From Bradyrhizobium sp. Ghvi (GTDB lineage Bacteria > Pseudomonadota > Alphaproteobacteria > Rhizobiales > Xanthobacteraceae), in contig NZ_FOVU01000005.1 of NCBI RefSeq assembly GCF_900115265.1, positions 124,001 to 188,000 of the forward strand: a stretch of 64,000 bases of DNA. Direction: 5' to 3'. Both the position numbers and the translations under genes were made by a program. The notes beneath the pieces are model-generated. The model was given only the letters and a program-made list of their open reading frames with translations, searched no databases and was not told the DNA's origin. Of the stretch, positions 8,632 through 18,052 are shown in pieces (the first letter of the stretch is position 1; each line of letters begins with the position of its first letter).

Positions 8632-8951
8632 GCGCCATTGCCCCGCTGAGGGAAGTCCAGAGACTGCACTTGCTTTATCAGAACGAGGCCTTGAGTAAAC
8701 TGATCCGGCTGATGAATATCTGTGCCACGTCTCGAACCGAGCCGAAAAGCTGGCCTGAGGCGTCAAATTGTGCTTAAAAATTAAGGTCTTAGACGATATT
8801 TGGGGCGGTGCGGACGCGATGCGATCCGTTAAGCGGAAGACCGTCAATCGCTTCGCATCATAACAGAATCTTGCAACGTCTAACGAGCCAAATTCGGCCG
8901 CCTCGCGCAGGATAACCTCAGCGAAACCGTATCTCAAACGGGGAGGTGACC
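8632..8951. promoter_or_regulatory. Divergent promoter region between regulator 1 and the HWE kinase
   Basis: About 320 bases between divergently transcribed genes, so it should carry both promoters. It is AT-richer than its surroundings and holds the TAAC pair at 8861 and 8881. No other motif could be assigned. Confidence 0.5.
8860..8886 (+). promoter_or_regulatory. Degenerate TAAC operator upstream of the HWE kinase
   Basis: ATAACAGAATCTTGCAACGT then CTAACGAG. TAAC units at 8861 and 8881 are exactly 20 bases apart, so the middle position of a 10-base triplet (8871, TTGC) is degenerate. GCAACGTCTAAC also occurs, on the minus strand, at the DJ-1 site near 4930. The site lies about 70 bases before the kinase start. 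Confidence 0.4.
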
Positions 8952-9626
8952 ATGTTCGCCGTCGGCTTTCGGTCAAACGACGATATCGTTCAATCCCACC
9001 AAGCCACCGACGTCGACGAACGGCTGGATGATTGGGAGCTTGTGCTTCGCGAAAGCCACCACCGGATGAAGAACACGCTGACGCTGCTTGGTGCGTCAGT
9101 GCGGCGCGATTTTCTACGGACGAAACCGACGGATGTTTCGATTGCCGTTGATCGGTTCGAACGGCGTGTCGTGGCCTTTGGCAGGCTCTATCAACTGCTA
9201 TCCGATGATTGCGATCTCAATGCCGTTGCGCTGGACGGTTTTTTCGAAGGTTTGTGCGGAGCCTTGGCGGAGGCAATCCTGGAGCCTGCGGGCATTCGCT
9301 GCGAGGCGGCGATCGAGAGCGGTACACTTGCGACATCGCAGTGTCATCGACTTGCGTTGATAGTCACAGAACTCGTCACAAACGCAGCCAAACATGCTTT
9401 TCCGGACGGAAATGGTGGATTGATTCGCATCGAGATCGTCAATCGCGACGGCGCCTTGTGCTGCACGGTCGCCGATAACGGCACAGGCGCGATTGGTCCG
9501 CTTCAGGGGACCGGTGGCCGGATCCTGGAGCGCCTTGCCCGAAGCATTCGCGCGCGGGTCCATGGCGAAGCCGGCTGTGGTGGGACAACTGTGACAATTT
9601 TGACGTCGGCAGCCGCTGCCGGGTAG
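8952..9626 (+). CDS. Small soluble histidine kinase, HWE/HisKA_2 family
   Basis: 224 residues with no sensor domain and no membrane segment. The dimerisation/phosphoacceptor box is ESHHRMKNTL (His about 37), typical of the HWE/HisKA_2 kinases common in rhizobia. The N-box is ELVTNAAKHAF, followed by the G-box VADNGTG and a later GTGGRIL. Start ATG 8952 has GGGAGG five bases upstream. No response regulator is adjacent; such kinases often feed the PhyR general stress response or single-domain regulators (family knowledge, not shown here). Regulator 2 follows 28 bases downstream on the same strand, so the two are probably co-transcribed. Confidence 0.85.
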   Translation: MFAVGFRSNDDIVQSHQATDVDERLDDWELVLRESHHRMKNTLTLLGASVRRDFLRTKPTDVSIAVDRFERRVVAFGRLYQLLSDDCDLNAVALDGFFEGLCGALAEAILEPAGIRCEAAIESGTLATSQCHRLALIVTELVTNAAKHAFPDGNGGLIRIEIVNRDGALCCTVADNGTGAIGPLQGTGGRILERLARSIRARVHGEAGCGGTTVTILTSAAAAG

Positions 9627-9653
9627 GCCGGATAACGAAGTCTTGGGTGATCT

Positions 9654-12515
9654 GTGGCGAGCTTCGATAAGACCAACCCAGTTGCACGATCGGTTACTCC
9701 CCCGGATGCGCTTGTTTTCGGACCATTCCGCATTGTTCCGAATGAACGCCTGCTGGAGCGCGATGGTCAGCCCGTTCCCGTTGGCAGCCGCGCGTTCGAT
9801 CTTCTCTGTCTGTTGATCGATCGTGCCGGCGAAGTTGTCGGCAAAGCCGACCTTATGGCAAGGGCTTGGCCCGGTCTGACGGTCGACGAGAGCAGCCTGC
9901 GCTTCCACGTGGTTCAGCTGCGCCGCGCCTTGGATGACAGCAAGGATGGCCAATCCTACGTAGTCAACGTTCCCGGCCGCGGATATTGCTTTGTCGCTCC
10001 GGTTCACGGCGCGACGACGTCGAAGCGATTGGGCGCGCCCGATGCGGCGGCCAATGAGCGCCGGCAACAGCTTCCTCACAGGCCGAGACGAATCGTCGGG
10101 CGCGATGCGACGGTCGTCATGCTGGCCGAGCACCTGACTGCGCGACGCTTCGTGACGCTTCGGGGCCCGGGCGGTATCGGCAAGACCACCGTTGCCATCA
10201 CGCTTGCGCATGAGATCGCCACCAGCTTCAGGGATGGCGTCCAGTTTATCGATCTTGGCAGTCTTAGAGATCCTCACCTGGTCGCAATCGCAGTGGCATC
10301 GGCGCTCGGCCTGCTCATTCCGGTTGGGGACCCCACGCTTCGACTGATCGACGCGCTGCGCGACCGGGAGCTTCTGTTGGTCCTCGACAATTGCGAGCAC
10401 GTCGTTGACGCGGTCGCGCGGCTTACGGAAAGGATCTACCTGCAAACACCGGGCGTTTCCATCCTGGCGACAAGTCGGGAATCGCTCGAGTCCGCAAGCG
10501 AGTTTGTGGTTGAACTGCCCCCGCTCGAAATACCACCGCAAGACTTATCCGATGGACTCGACATCAATCGATATTCGTCGACACGGCTCTTCAAGGAATG
10601 CGCGGCTGCGACAGGTTGCGGGCTTGCCCTGAGCGAGTGCGAGAACGATGTGGTGGCTCGCATTTGTCGTAAGCTCGATGGGATACCCTTGGCAATCGAA
10701 CTGGTTGCGAGCCGTCTGTCAGCGCATAGCTTGAGCGAGATCGACGATCTCATCGAAGGACGATTTCGGCTTGCTTGGCCTGGGCGACGCACGGCCCCGC
10801 AGCGGCACCAATCGTTGAGCGCGGCACTGGACTGGAGCTATGACCTCATCTCTCCAGCCGAGCGGAGCCTTCTGCAGCATCTCAGCATGTTCCCTGGCGC
10901 GTTCACGCTCAACGGCGCGCGCGCGGTTGCCGGTAGCCTGCACGAGCCCGAGGCCGTTCTCGACAATCTGGAGCAGCTGGTTGCAAAATCGCTGGTGACG
11001 AGCAGGCCTGACGCAGGTCTGGCGCGCTTCCGCCTGCTCGAGACAACGCGTGCCTATGCGGCGGAGAAGCTTGCCGTTTCCGGCATGGCCCATGCGGCAC
11101 ACCTCAGCCACGCGCGATATGTGCTGGAGGCCCTAGGTCCTCGAACCTACGAGCCCTGCGGACAGCGTCCGGGGGGCTGGAGCCATCGCGTCGAACTTTT
11201 GCCGGACGCCCGCGCCGCGCTCGATTGGGCCTATTCCGATGCGCGCGGCGCGCAACTTCGCACTCCGCTTGCAGCTGCCTGCGCGCGGCTGTTTGTAGAG
11301 CTCAATCTGCTCGAGGAATGTAGAATTTGGGCCGGTCGTGCAATCGACGCGCTTGACGACGGCCTGAGCTATCATGCCGCCAAAGTGGAATTGCTCTGGG
11401 CCTTCGGGCATGCGGCGATGTTCACGGAACGAAACAGTCACCAATGCGAGACCGCGCTCCGCGGCGGGCTCGAGCTGGCGCAGGCTGTGGGTGACTCGCC
11501 AAACCAATTTCGACTGCTGAGCCGACTTCACGCATTGTACCGCCGAACGGGCGAGCGCAAGCGTCTATTGGAGGTGGCGCGCCTGGCCGACACGGTCGCC
11601 GCCGCGATTGGAGATCCGGCAGCGATTGCTCGTGCGCAAACCTATCTCGGCGTCGCCTATCACCTCAGTGGCGATCAGCGGCTGGCCCGAGAGAAGCTGG
11701 AAGCGGGCGAGGCGGGGGATGCCGCGATCCCGGACTTGCCTATCGACCACTTTGCCTACCCCCGTGGCACACAGATCATGTCCTGCACCAATCTCTGGCT
11801 GCTCGGTTTCCCGGACCAGGCCGTAGAGGTTGCAAACCGTCTGGCGAAGATTGGCTCAAATCCGGATCTCGCGATGTATTGCGCGGGGCTCTGCTTTGCG
11901 GCGCGCGTCTATCGCTGGATTGGCGATCTGAGCGGGTTGGAGGAAGCCGCCGACCGGTTGGCCGCCTATTCGCGCAAGCATGGGCTTGGACCATTCTCCA
12001 CCGCCGCGACCGCCCTCAAAGGCGAACTGTGCATTGCGCGCGGCGCCGTGGATCAGGGAGTCGAATTGCTGCGGCCTGCATTACCCCGCATGCTCGCCGA
12101 CCGCTTGGAGCTCTACAGTGGGGCAGCGACCATCGCGCTGGTCGAGGGGATGGCTACGCAGGGACGGCCTGCGGAGGCGCTCTCCACGATCGAGGCGCGC
12201 ATCGACGCTGTTGCCGCCCAGGGCGACAGCTGGGAGATGCCGGAGCTCTTGCGCGTGCGCAGTGAGCTCCGTGCCGGCTGCGGTGACAGCTTGGGCGCAG
12301 AGCAGGATATTGGCGCAGCAATGAAGCTGGCCGAGCGGCAGTCGGCGCTTTCCTGGAGATTGCGCGCGGCCATCAGCTACGTTCGCCTCGCCGACTCTGG
12401 CCCTACTTCGACTCAGGCTCTCTTTGAGTTGAGCCATACGTTGGCTCGCTTTACGGAGGGGGCCGACACGGCAGATCTCCGCGCCGCGCGTCAACTTCTC
12501 GAGGCCTCTCCTTAG
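9654..12515 (+). CDS. Winged-helix / STAND-type ATPase / TPR regulator (paralogue 2)
   Basis: 953 residues from a GTG. The winged helix is at about 20-115 (LRRALDDSKDG, VVNVPGRGYCFVAP). Walker A is GPGGIGKTT (171-179), Walker B LLLVLDNCEH, sensor ILATSRES, then LDGIPLAIELVASR as in other STAND/NB-ARC-like regulators. The C-terminal half is helical repeats. The domain order and DNA-recognition region closely parallel those of paralogues 1 and 3, so related operators are expected. It sits 28 bases after the HWE kinase. Its stop codon overlaps the convergent molybdoenzyme stop by four bases. Confidence 0.85.
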   Translation: MASFDKTNPVARSVTPPDALVFGPFRIVPNERLLERDGQPVPVGSRAFDLLCLLIDRAGEVVGKADLMARAWPGLTVDESSLRFHVVQLRRALDDSKDGQSYVVNVPGRGYCFVAPVHGATTSKRLGAPDAAANERRQQLPHRPRRIVGRDATVVMLAEHLTARRFVTLRGPGGIGKTTVAITLAHEIATSFRDGVQFIDLGSLRDPHLVAIAVASALGLLIPVGDPTLRLIDALRDRELLLVLDNCEHVVDAVARLTERIYLQTPGVSILATSRESLESASEFVVELPPLEIPPQDLSDGLDINRYSSTRLFKECAAATGCGLALSECENDVVARICRKLDGIPLAIELVASRLSAHSLSEIDDLIEGRFRLAWPGRRTAPQRHQSLSAALDWSYDLISPAERSLLQHLSMFPGAFTLNGARAVAGSLHEPEAVLDNLEQLVAKSLVTSRPDAGLARFRLLETTRAYAAEKLAVSGMAHAAHLSHARYVLEALGPRTYEPCGQRPGGWSHRVELLPDARAALDWAYSDARGAQLRTPLAAACARLFVELNLLEECRIWAGRAIDALDDGLSYHAAKVELLWAFGHAAMFTERNSHQCETALRGGLELAQAVGDSPNQFRLLSRLHALYRRTGERKRLLEVARLADTVAAAIGDPAAIARAQTYLGVAYHLSGDQRLAREKLEAGEAGDAAIPDLPIDHFAYPRGTQIMSCTNLWLLGFPDQAVEVANRLAKIGSNPDLAMYCAGLCFAARVYRWIGDLSGLEEAADRLAAYSRKHGLGPFSTAATALKGELCIARGAVDQGVELLRPALPRMLADRLELYSGAATIALVEGMATQGRPAEALSTIEARIDAVAAQGDSWEMPELLRVRSELRAGCGDSLGAEQDIGAAMKLAERQSALSWRLRAAISYVRLADSGPTSTQALFELSHTLARFTEGADTADLRAARQLLEASP

Positions 12516-14947
12516 GCCATGCCTCGGCGATCTGAATCGGCGTCAGCACGCAGTAGTCGAATTTCGCACATGTTAAAGCGGTGAGAGGGGGTGCCGCTGA
12601 TGGGGTCACGCATTGCAGCGTCGACTGTCAGGTTGAAGTTGCTTCCATTTGGATCGGTTGGATCTGAACCCGCGATCCCAAGTTCAGCGCAAGCTTGCCA
12701 CCAGCCATGTTGGCCGACGACAACACGATCGTCCAACGTATTGTTAAAGCGCGCCTTGGCGCGCATTGCGCCGCTCGAGGTTCTGACCTCGACCCAATCT
12801 CCGTCCTGGATCTTCCTGGCAGCTGCCGTCGTCGGGTGCAGTTCGATTTCGGGGTAGGGTAAGCGCTTGCGCAGCAGTGGTAACGCGCGATGCTGGCTTT
12901 GGCAGAACAAGCTCGGCTTTGCACATGTCAGAACCAGCGGGAACATGTCTGCAGGTTCTGGCGTTCCAAAGACGGGAGTTTCGATATCAGGCAGCGCCGG
13001 ATAGCCCTGGTCAGCGAAAATTTCCGACCAGAACTCGACTTTTCGCGTCGGGGTCGGAAAACCGCGCGCGATGCCGCGATCGTCCGGTATCTTGTATTTA
13101 TAGTGAGTCGTTGACAGCGATTTTCGCTGTCCGGCCGGTTCGGCTCTGAGTTGCTCAAGAGAGATACCACTTAAGGCAAGCTGTTCTCGATAGGCCGCAT
13201 CGACGTCACCATGCCAGAACTTCATCTCGAGCCCCAGGCGTTTGGCGATGCCGAAGATGATATCGGTGTCGGGCAAGGCCTCTCCGGGCGGAGGCACGAT
13301 CTTTGACCGGAGTTGAACGTAAGACTGCGCGTCTTCACTGATTTCAAATCCAATCTTGAGAGCTTCGCGTTCGAAGCAAGACGCGACGGGAAGCACGATA
13401 TCGGCAAGCGCGGCTGTCGGATTCATGAACAGGTCCGCATGTGCATAAAAATCCAGCGACGAAAGTGCCGCGCGGCCGCGGACGGGATCAGCCTGGGCAA
13501 GCAATAGATTCGCGCCGAATCCTATGAGCGTGCGTACCGGATAGGGATGACCTTCGAGAACCGCCCGATAGAAGTCATGGGTCGACACGTTGCCCCAACG
13601 TGCTGGTCCGAGCGGACGTTCGATGACGCCGATGGCCGGCGCAAGTTGCTGAGCGAGATCCTCTCCGGTGATCGACGCTGTCGGGATCGACGGAAGAAGA
13701 ACGTTGCCGCCGGGCGCATCGAAACTGCCGGTCAGGGCATAGAGCATGGCAATCGCCCGCGCGGTCTCCGTCGTGTTCGCGTGATGCTCGTGTCCGCTCC
13801 AGGCATAATATGAGACAGGCCGGGATTCCCAGATCGTGCGTGCCGCCTCTGTCAATTGCTCCGCAGAAATCCAGCAGGTTCGTGCAACCGTCTCAGGTGA
13901 GTATTGCCCGCAAAGACTGGCGTAGTGGTCGAAGATCGGCTGGCAACTGACGGTCCCGTCGATCGTTTCAACGGCGTATTCGCCTCGTAAAGACAGATGT
14001 CCGGGCGGCGGATCGTACTGCCCCGTGGCCGGATCGTAGCGGACAATGGATTTCGACCGCATGTCCCAGGCAACCAGCGACCCGCGACCGGCATCGGGAA
14101 ATACGTCTTCGGCTTTTAGCAGACTGTTGGTGTCGGAGCGCACCAGCAGCGGCCCGTTGGTCCATGTGCGCACGAACTCCTGATCATACCATCCGCGCTC
14201 GATCATGATGTTGGCGAGACCCAATGCGAGCGCGCCGTCAGATCCTGGTCGCACCCGCAGCCAGACATCTGCCTTGTTGGCGAGGCCGACATTGCGGGGA
14301 TCGATCACGACAAGCTTCATGCCCCGCTTGAGACCGTCCACCGCAGCTGTCGCGTGCGTGATACGTGAGAACGAAGGATTGTAACCCCACAGGATCAGAC
14401 ATCCGGTTTTGGCGATCTCCGGCATCGCGCCGCCCGCGCTACCTGTCGCAACGCTGCCGACCCCGAAGACATATCGCGTGGCGAATCCGCGGCCCCAGCC
14501 GCACAAGTCGAGTGCCCAGACCAGATTCGGGGTGCCAAAGGCGTTCATCAGCCTGCGAACGAACGGCGCAGAATCCGCGATGGCTGTTGTCGACGGAGAC
14601 GATAGGCTGAATGCCACTGCTTCGGGACCATATTGTGCAGCAGTGCGCCGCATTGCGGACGCGATCTGATCGATCGCGATGTCCCAGGACGTCTCTTCCC
14701 ACCCGGGATCAGGATCGCCTTTCGGCCGGGTCCGGCGAAGCGGCCTTGTCAGCCGATCTCTGTGATAGACCAGTTCGGGAGCCGCCCGACCCTTGGCGCA
14801 AATGGCCGCACCTGTCGGATGCGAGGGATCGGGATCCAGACGAATGAAGCGGCCGTCGGCCACGGTTGCTATCGTACCGCAACGCGCGATGCACAATCCG
14901 CAGTATCCTTTGACATGATCGACCCTTGGCGCGCCGGAAGCCGTCAT
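12512..14947 (-). CDS. Molybdopterin-dependent oxidoreductase, formate dehydrogenase/DMSO reductase superfamily
   Basis: 811 residues. The N-terminal 4Fe-4S motif is CGLCIARCG, then CAKG about 28 residues later. The superfamily body follows (AVAFSLSSPST, ILWGYNPSFSRITHA, VIDPRNVGLANKADVWLRVRPGSDGALALG), with a C-terminal molydopterin dinucleotide-binding domain (DGDWVEVRTSSGAMRAKA). Cys in LDLCGWGR sits where the molybdenum ligand is expected. There is no Tat signal, so it should be cytoplasmic, and no iron-sulfur or membrane subunit is encoded nearby. Its ATG overlaps the stop of regulator 3 (ATGA), implying translational coupling. The substrate is unknown; a single-subunit assimilatory-type reductase or dehydrogenase is plausible. 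Confidence 0.88.
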   Translation of the reverse strand: MTASGAPRVDHVKGYCGLCIARCGTIATVADGRFIRLDPDPSHPTGAAICAKGRAAPELVYHRDRLTRPLRRTRPKGDPDPGWEETSWDIAIDQIASAMRRTAAQYGPEAVAFSLSSPSTTAIADSAPFVRRLMNAFGTPNLVWALDLCGWGRGFATRYVFGVGSVATGSAGGAMPEIAKTGCLILWGYNPSFSRITHATAAVDGLKRGMKLVVIDPRNVGLANKADVWLRVRPGSDGALALGLANIMIERGWYDQEFVRTWTNGPLLVRSDTNSLLKAEDVFPDAGRGSLVAWDMRSKSIVRYDPATGQYDPPPGHLSLRGEYAVETIDGTVSCQPIFDHYASLCGQYSPETVARTCWISAEQLTEAARTIWESRPVSYYAWSGHEHHANTTETARAIAMLYALTGSFDAPGGNVLLPSIPTASITGEDLAQQLAPAIGVIERPLGPARWGNVSTHDFYRAVLEGHPYPVRTLIGFGANLLLAQADPVRGRAALSSLDFYAHADLFMNPTAALADIVLPVASCFEREALKIGFEISEDAQSYVQLRSKIVPPPGEALPDTDIIFGIAKRLGLEMKFWHGDVDAAYREQLALSGISLEQLRAEPAGQRKSLSTTHYKYKIPDDRGIARGFPTPTRKVEFWSEIFADQGYPALPDIETPVFGTPEPADMFPLVLTCAKPSLFCQSQHRALPLLRKRLPYPEIELHPTTAAARKIQDGDWVEVRTSSGAMRAKARFNNTLDDRVVVGQHGWWQACAELGIAGSDPTDPNGSNFNLTVDAAMRDPISGTPSHRFNMCEIRLLRADADSDRRGMA

Positions 14948-17796
14948 GACAGTTCTTCCAGCAGTCGTTCAGCGGCTTTAAGGTCGGCCGTGTCAAACCC
15001 CTCAGTGAATTGACTATACGTCCGGCCGAGAACGTCCTTCGCAGGTTGGCGAAGGCCCTTTCCAACCAGGAGCGCTGCAAGGTCGATCGCCGTGCGCAGT
15101 TCCCAACCGAGCGCGCCTTGACGGCCGCTGAGCTCCAGCGATTGCCTTAGAAAGGCTTCAGCTTCCTCAAGGCGAGAAGGGGCCATCGCGCGGAGCAATC
15201 CCCCCTTCATGCGCAGCAGCTCCGGCATGTAACAGGTATCGCCCTTTGTGCTGACGTGCAGGATCGTGTCGCTCAGGAGTGTCATCGCGTCTTCGCGCTG
15301 TCCGTTGGCGATCAGGCCTTGCGTGAGGCAGATGTTGAACTCAGTCGTGATCAGCTCGTAGCGGACGGCATGAATCTCTGCCAGGGACGCGCGAAGGTCC
15401 GCGATGGCGTTCCGACCCTGGCGAATGGCCAGCTGCGCCTTTCTGGCGCGCCCGACCGCAGTCAGCGGGCCAAGGGAATAGGATTCGGAGATCGCGATCG
15501 AGTCGTCGATATACTCTTGGGCACTCGCAAAATCCCCGGTCCAAAGGAAGATCGACGCGGCCCAGGCAAGCAGAACGGTGACCGACGCCGGATGATCCAT
15601 TCGCTTCGCGCCATCGATGAATTCGCGGGCGCGCTCGACGGCCTGGGTCGGATGTCCCTGCATCCAAAGCGTCCTCGCGAGCGCAATGCCGGCCCGGAAA
15701 TGGCGATCATGGACCAGATAGATCGTGTCGCTCTGCTGTAACGGCGACCAATCTGCGAACAGCGCCTCGAGCTCGCCGCGCGCGTCGCGGAGGTCTCCCA
15801 TCATGAGAAGGGAGCGTCCGAGGATGGAATGGGCCAGCGCAAGGGCTGCGGGGTCGCCGACGTTGGCGGCGAGCGCCCGGCAGCGTTTTGCATACGACAA
15901 CGCGACATTGAAGTCGCCACTGCGGAAGTGGAACATGTGCAGCATGCCGAGCAGGCCAGCTTCGTTGGCCACATCACCCTCCGCTTCAGCCAACGCCAGA
16001 CTGCAGTCCAATGCCCCTCGCGCCTGTGCGTTTTCTCCGTAAAGCAGCATCGACGAGATCCCAAGGCCGGCCTGCAGGTGCATCTGCTCGGATTTGCTGC
16101 AGACTTGATCGTCGAGAACAGCCAGAGCGCGTTGCGACCAATGATGACATTCAGGAAGCAGCGACATCGCCAGGAGCACGGGTGCTGCGGCCGCGGCAAG
16201 GCCGATACCGGTCGGCAGATCACCGTTCGCTCCAAAGCACCATTCCAGGGCCGTGCGGACGTTGCTGACGCCGGCGAAATAGGGCGCGCGCTCCGCGCCG
16301 GACATCAGGGTCGACCATTCGGAGGCAGCTTGCGCGAGCCATTGCCGGTAGTAACGCGCATGACGGATGGCCAGTGAGGCTGTTTCGATGTCGTCAGCCT
16401 CGAGATCAAGTGCGTAGGCCCGCGTTGTATCAAGCAGACGATAACGCATAACGGCATCGAGCGAACGCGTGGCGACCATGGACTTGGCAACCAGGCTGTC
16501 GATGGCCTCAAAAACTTCCGCCTGGTCGAGACCGTTGCCGATTGCGACCGCAAGCGCGGCGTCGAGGGTGAAATTTCCGACAAAAATGGCCAGTCTGCGC
16601 AGCACGATGCGCTCTGTTTCGCACAGCAGGCTATAGCTCCAGTCGAGCGTCGCCTGGAGGGTCTTTTGCCGGGGCGGAGCGGTGCGTGGACCCGCCCATA
16701 ATTGGGCGAGCCGTTGGTCGAGCAGGGCGGCTATCTCGCTCAAACCATAGACCTCGACGCGGCGCGCTGCCAATTCGATGGCGAGCGCGACCCCGTCGAG
16801 CTTCCGGCAGATGTCAGCTACAATTGCGGCTTCAGCGTCGTTCAGTTTCAAGTTGGCGCCGCTTGCCACGGCACGTTCGACGAACAATTGGGTAGCGGGG
16901 AATGTTCGTGCGACCTCGGCGGAAAGTCTGCTGCCCTCGGGGGCGCAGGCGAGCGGTTCCAGCCGATAGACATGTTCTCCGTCCGCCTGCAGCGTTTCTC
17001 GACTCGTCGCTAGAATGTGAACTTGAGGGGCGGTCCTGAAGATTGCCACGGCCAGGGTTGCAACGGCGTGGACCAGATGTTCGCATGTATCGAGCACAAG
17101 CAGAAGGCGCTTGTCTCTGAGATAGGCGATCAGGCCGGATGTTGCATCTGCGCTCTGGACGGAGAGCCCCAGCATCGATGCGACGCCAGTTGTCACGAAG
17201 CGAGGATCGCTCACCATGCTCAGGTCAACGAAAAGAACTGCGCCGTCGAAGGTCGTGCGCAGTTGGTGCGCCATCGCTACGGCAACCGTCGTCTTACCGA
17301 CCCCGCCTGATCCGACGATCGTGACAAATCGGTAGACATTGAGCCGCAGCGACAGCTTCTCGAGATCTTCCTCGCGGTCGATCATGGCGCCGAGGCGGCT
17401 CGGCAGATTGTAGTGATGAAAACCTGGGGAGGGGGCAACGAGAGGCTGGGCTGTAATGCCCGAGCGTGAAGTCGCGGCAACAAAACTATAGCCCCGTCCT
17501 GATAATGTGGCGATATACCTGGCGCCATCCCTTCCGTCCCCGAGCGCCTTGCGCAGACCGGCGACGTGGAAGCGCAAGGCGCCTTCTTCGACATTGAGCC
17601 CGGGCCACACCTCGGCGATCAGGTCGTTCTTGCTGACCACTTCGTTCGGACGGGACAGCAGCGTCGCAAGAATGTCGTAGGCTCGGGCGCTGAGTTCGAC
17701 GCGGGCGCCGTCCTTGGTCAGCATTCTCTCGCCGGAAACCAGGAGGAAGGGGCCAAACGAGACCGTTTCGTTGCTTTGCGTAGGCGGCGTTGCCAT
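14944..17796 (-). CDS. Winged-helix / STAND-type ATPase / TPR regulator (paralogue 3)
   Basis: 950 residues from an ATG. The winged helix is at about 12-105 (FHVAGLRKALGDGRDG, GRGYSFVAA). Walker A is GSGGVGKTT (162-170), Walker B LLLVLDTCEH, sensor ILATSRET. The TPR-like C-terminus carries repeated helices (ALAHSILGRSLLMMGDL). It is the first gene of a two-gene unit with the molybdoenzyme and is divergent from the VOC gene; the intergenic region holds a perfect triple TAAC repeat. It is the best candidate to control the VOC/epoxide hydrolase/dehydrogenase cluster, by position only. Confidence 0.85.
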   Translation of the reverse strand: MATPPTQSNETVSFGPFLLVSGERMLTKDGARVELSARAYDILATLLSRPNEVVSKNDLIAEVWPGLNVEEGALRFHVAGLRKALGDGRDGARYIATLSGRGYSFVAATSRSGITAQPLVAPSPGFHHYNLPSRLGAMIDREEDLEKLSLRLNVYRFVTIVGSGGVGKTTVAVAMAHQLRTTFDGAVLFVDLSMVSDPRFVTTGVASMLGLSVQSADATSGLIAYLRDKRLLLVLDTCEHLVHAVATLAVAIFRTAPQVHILATSRETLQADGEHVYRLEPLACAPEGSRLSAEVARTFPATQLFVERAVASGANLKLNDAEAAIVADICRKLDGVALAIELAARRVEVYGLSEIAALLDQRLAQLWAGPRTAPPRQKTLQATLDWSYSLLCETERIVLRRLAIFVGNFTLDAALAVAIGNGLDQAEVFEAIDSLVAKSMVATRSLDAVMRYRLLDTTRAYALDLEADDIETASLAIRHARYYRQWLAQAASEWSTLMSGAERAPYFAGVSNVRTALEWCFGANGDLPTGIGLAAAAAPVLLAMSLLPECHHWSQRALAVLDDQVCSKSEQMHLQAGLGISSMLLYGENAQARGALDCSLALAEAEGDVANEAGLLGMLHMFHFRSGDFNVALSYAKRCRALAANVGDPAALALAHSILGRSLLMMGDLRDARGELEALFADWSPLQQSDTIYLVHDRHFRAGIALARTLWMQGHPTQAVERAREFIDGAKRMDHPASVTVLLAWAASIFLWTGDFASAQEYIDDSIAISESYSLGPLTAVGRARKAQLAIRQGRNAIADLRASLAEIHAVRYELITTEFNICLTQGLIANGQREDAMTLLSDTILHVSTKGDTCYMPELLRMKGGLLRAMAPSRLEEAEAFLRQSLELSGRQGALGWELRTAIDLAALLVGKGLRQPAKDVLGRTYSQFTEGFDTADLKAAERLLEELS

Positions 17797-17940
17797 GGCG
17801 TGTTGCTTCTTTAGCCCTTTGAATTAGCTTGATATTTGCGCCGGTGCCGGCACTGGCATCGGAGCAGATCGTAATGACCCAAGTGAGTAATTCGCTGGCT
17901 TTTTCCGTTCTGAGGGGGATGGTTGCCGTGCTCGCAATAG

Positions 17941-17968
17941 CTAACGGGCTCTAACAAGCCATAACAAG
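17941..17968 (+). promoter_or_regulatory. Triple TAAC operator upstream of the VOC gene
   Basis: CTAACGGGCTCTAACAAGCC followed by ATAACAAG. TAAC units start at 17942, 17952 and 17962, exactly one helical turn apart, like tandem direct repeats bound by OmpR/PhoB-type winged helices. The site lies in the divergent region between regulator 3 and the VOC gene, 91 bases before the latter's ATG, and aligns over about 28 bases with the site at 18987-19014. Confidence 0.6.
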
Positions 17969-18052
17969 CACTTTTCCTTCGCTTGGGCGAAGCTGATCAC
18001 GCGATTTTGCACGAGATCGCGCGGGATTATTCCTCAAACCAAGGAGCTTGCC

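Noticed and set aside
5791..8976. Regulator 1 beginning at 8976
   Set aside because: The first 115 codons of the longer frame lack similarity to the paralogues and cover the promoter region; the GTG at 8631 aligns with the paralogous starts.
9198..10541. Minus-strand open frame of over 400 codons
   Set aside because: It covers the end of the HWE kinase and the start of regulator 2, both with strong motifs; low-complexity composition, no family.
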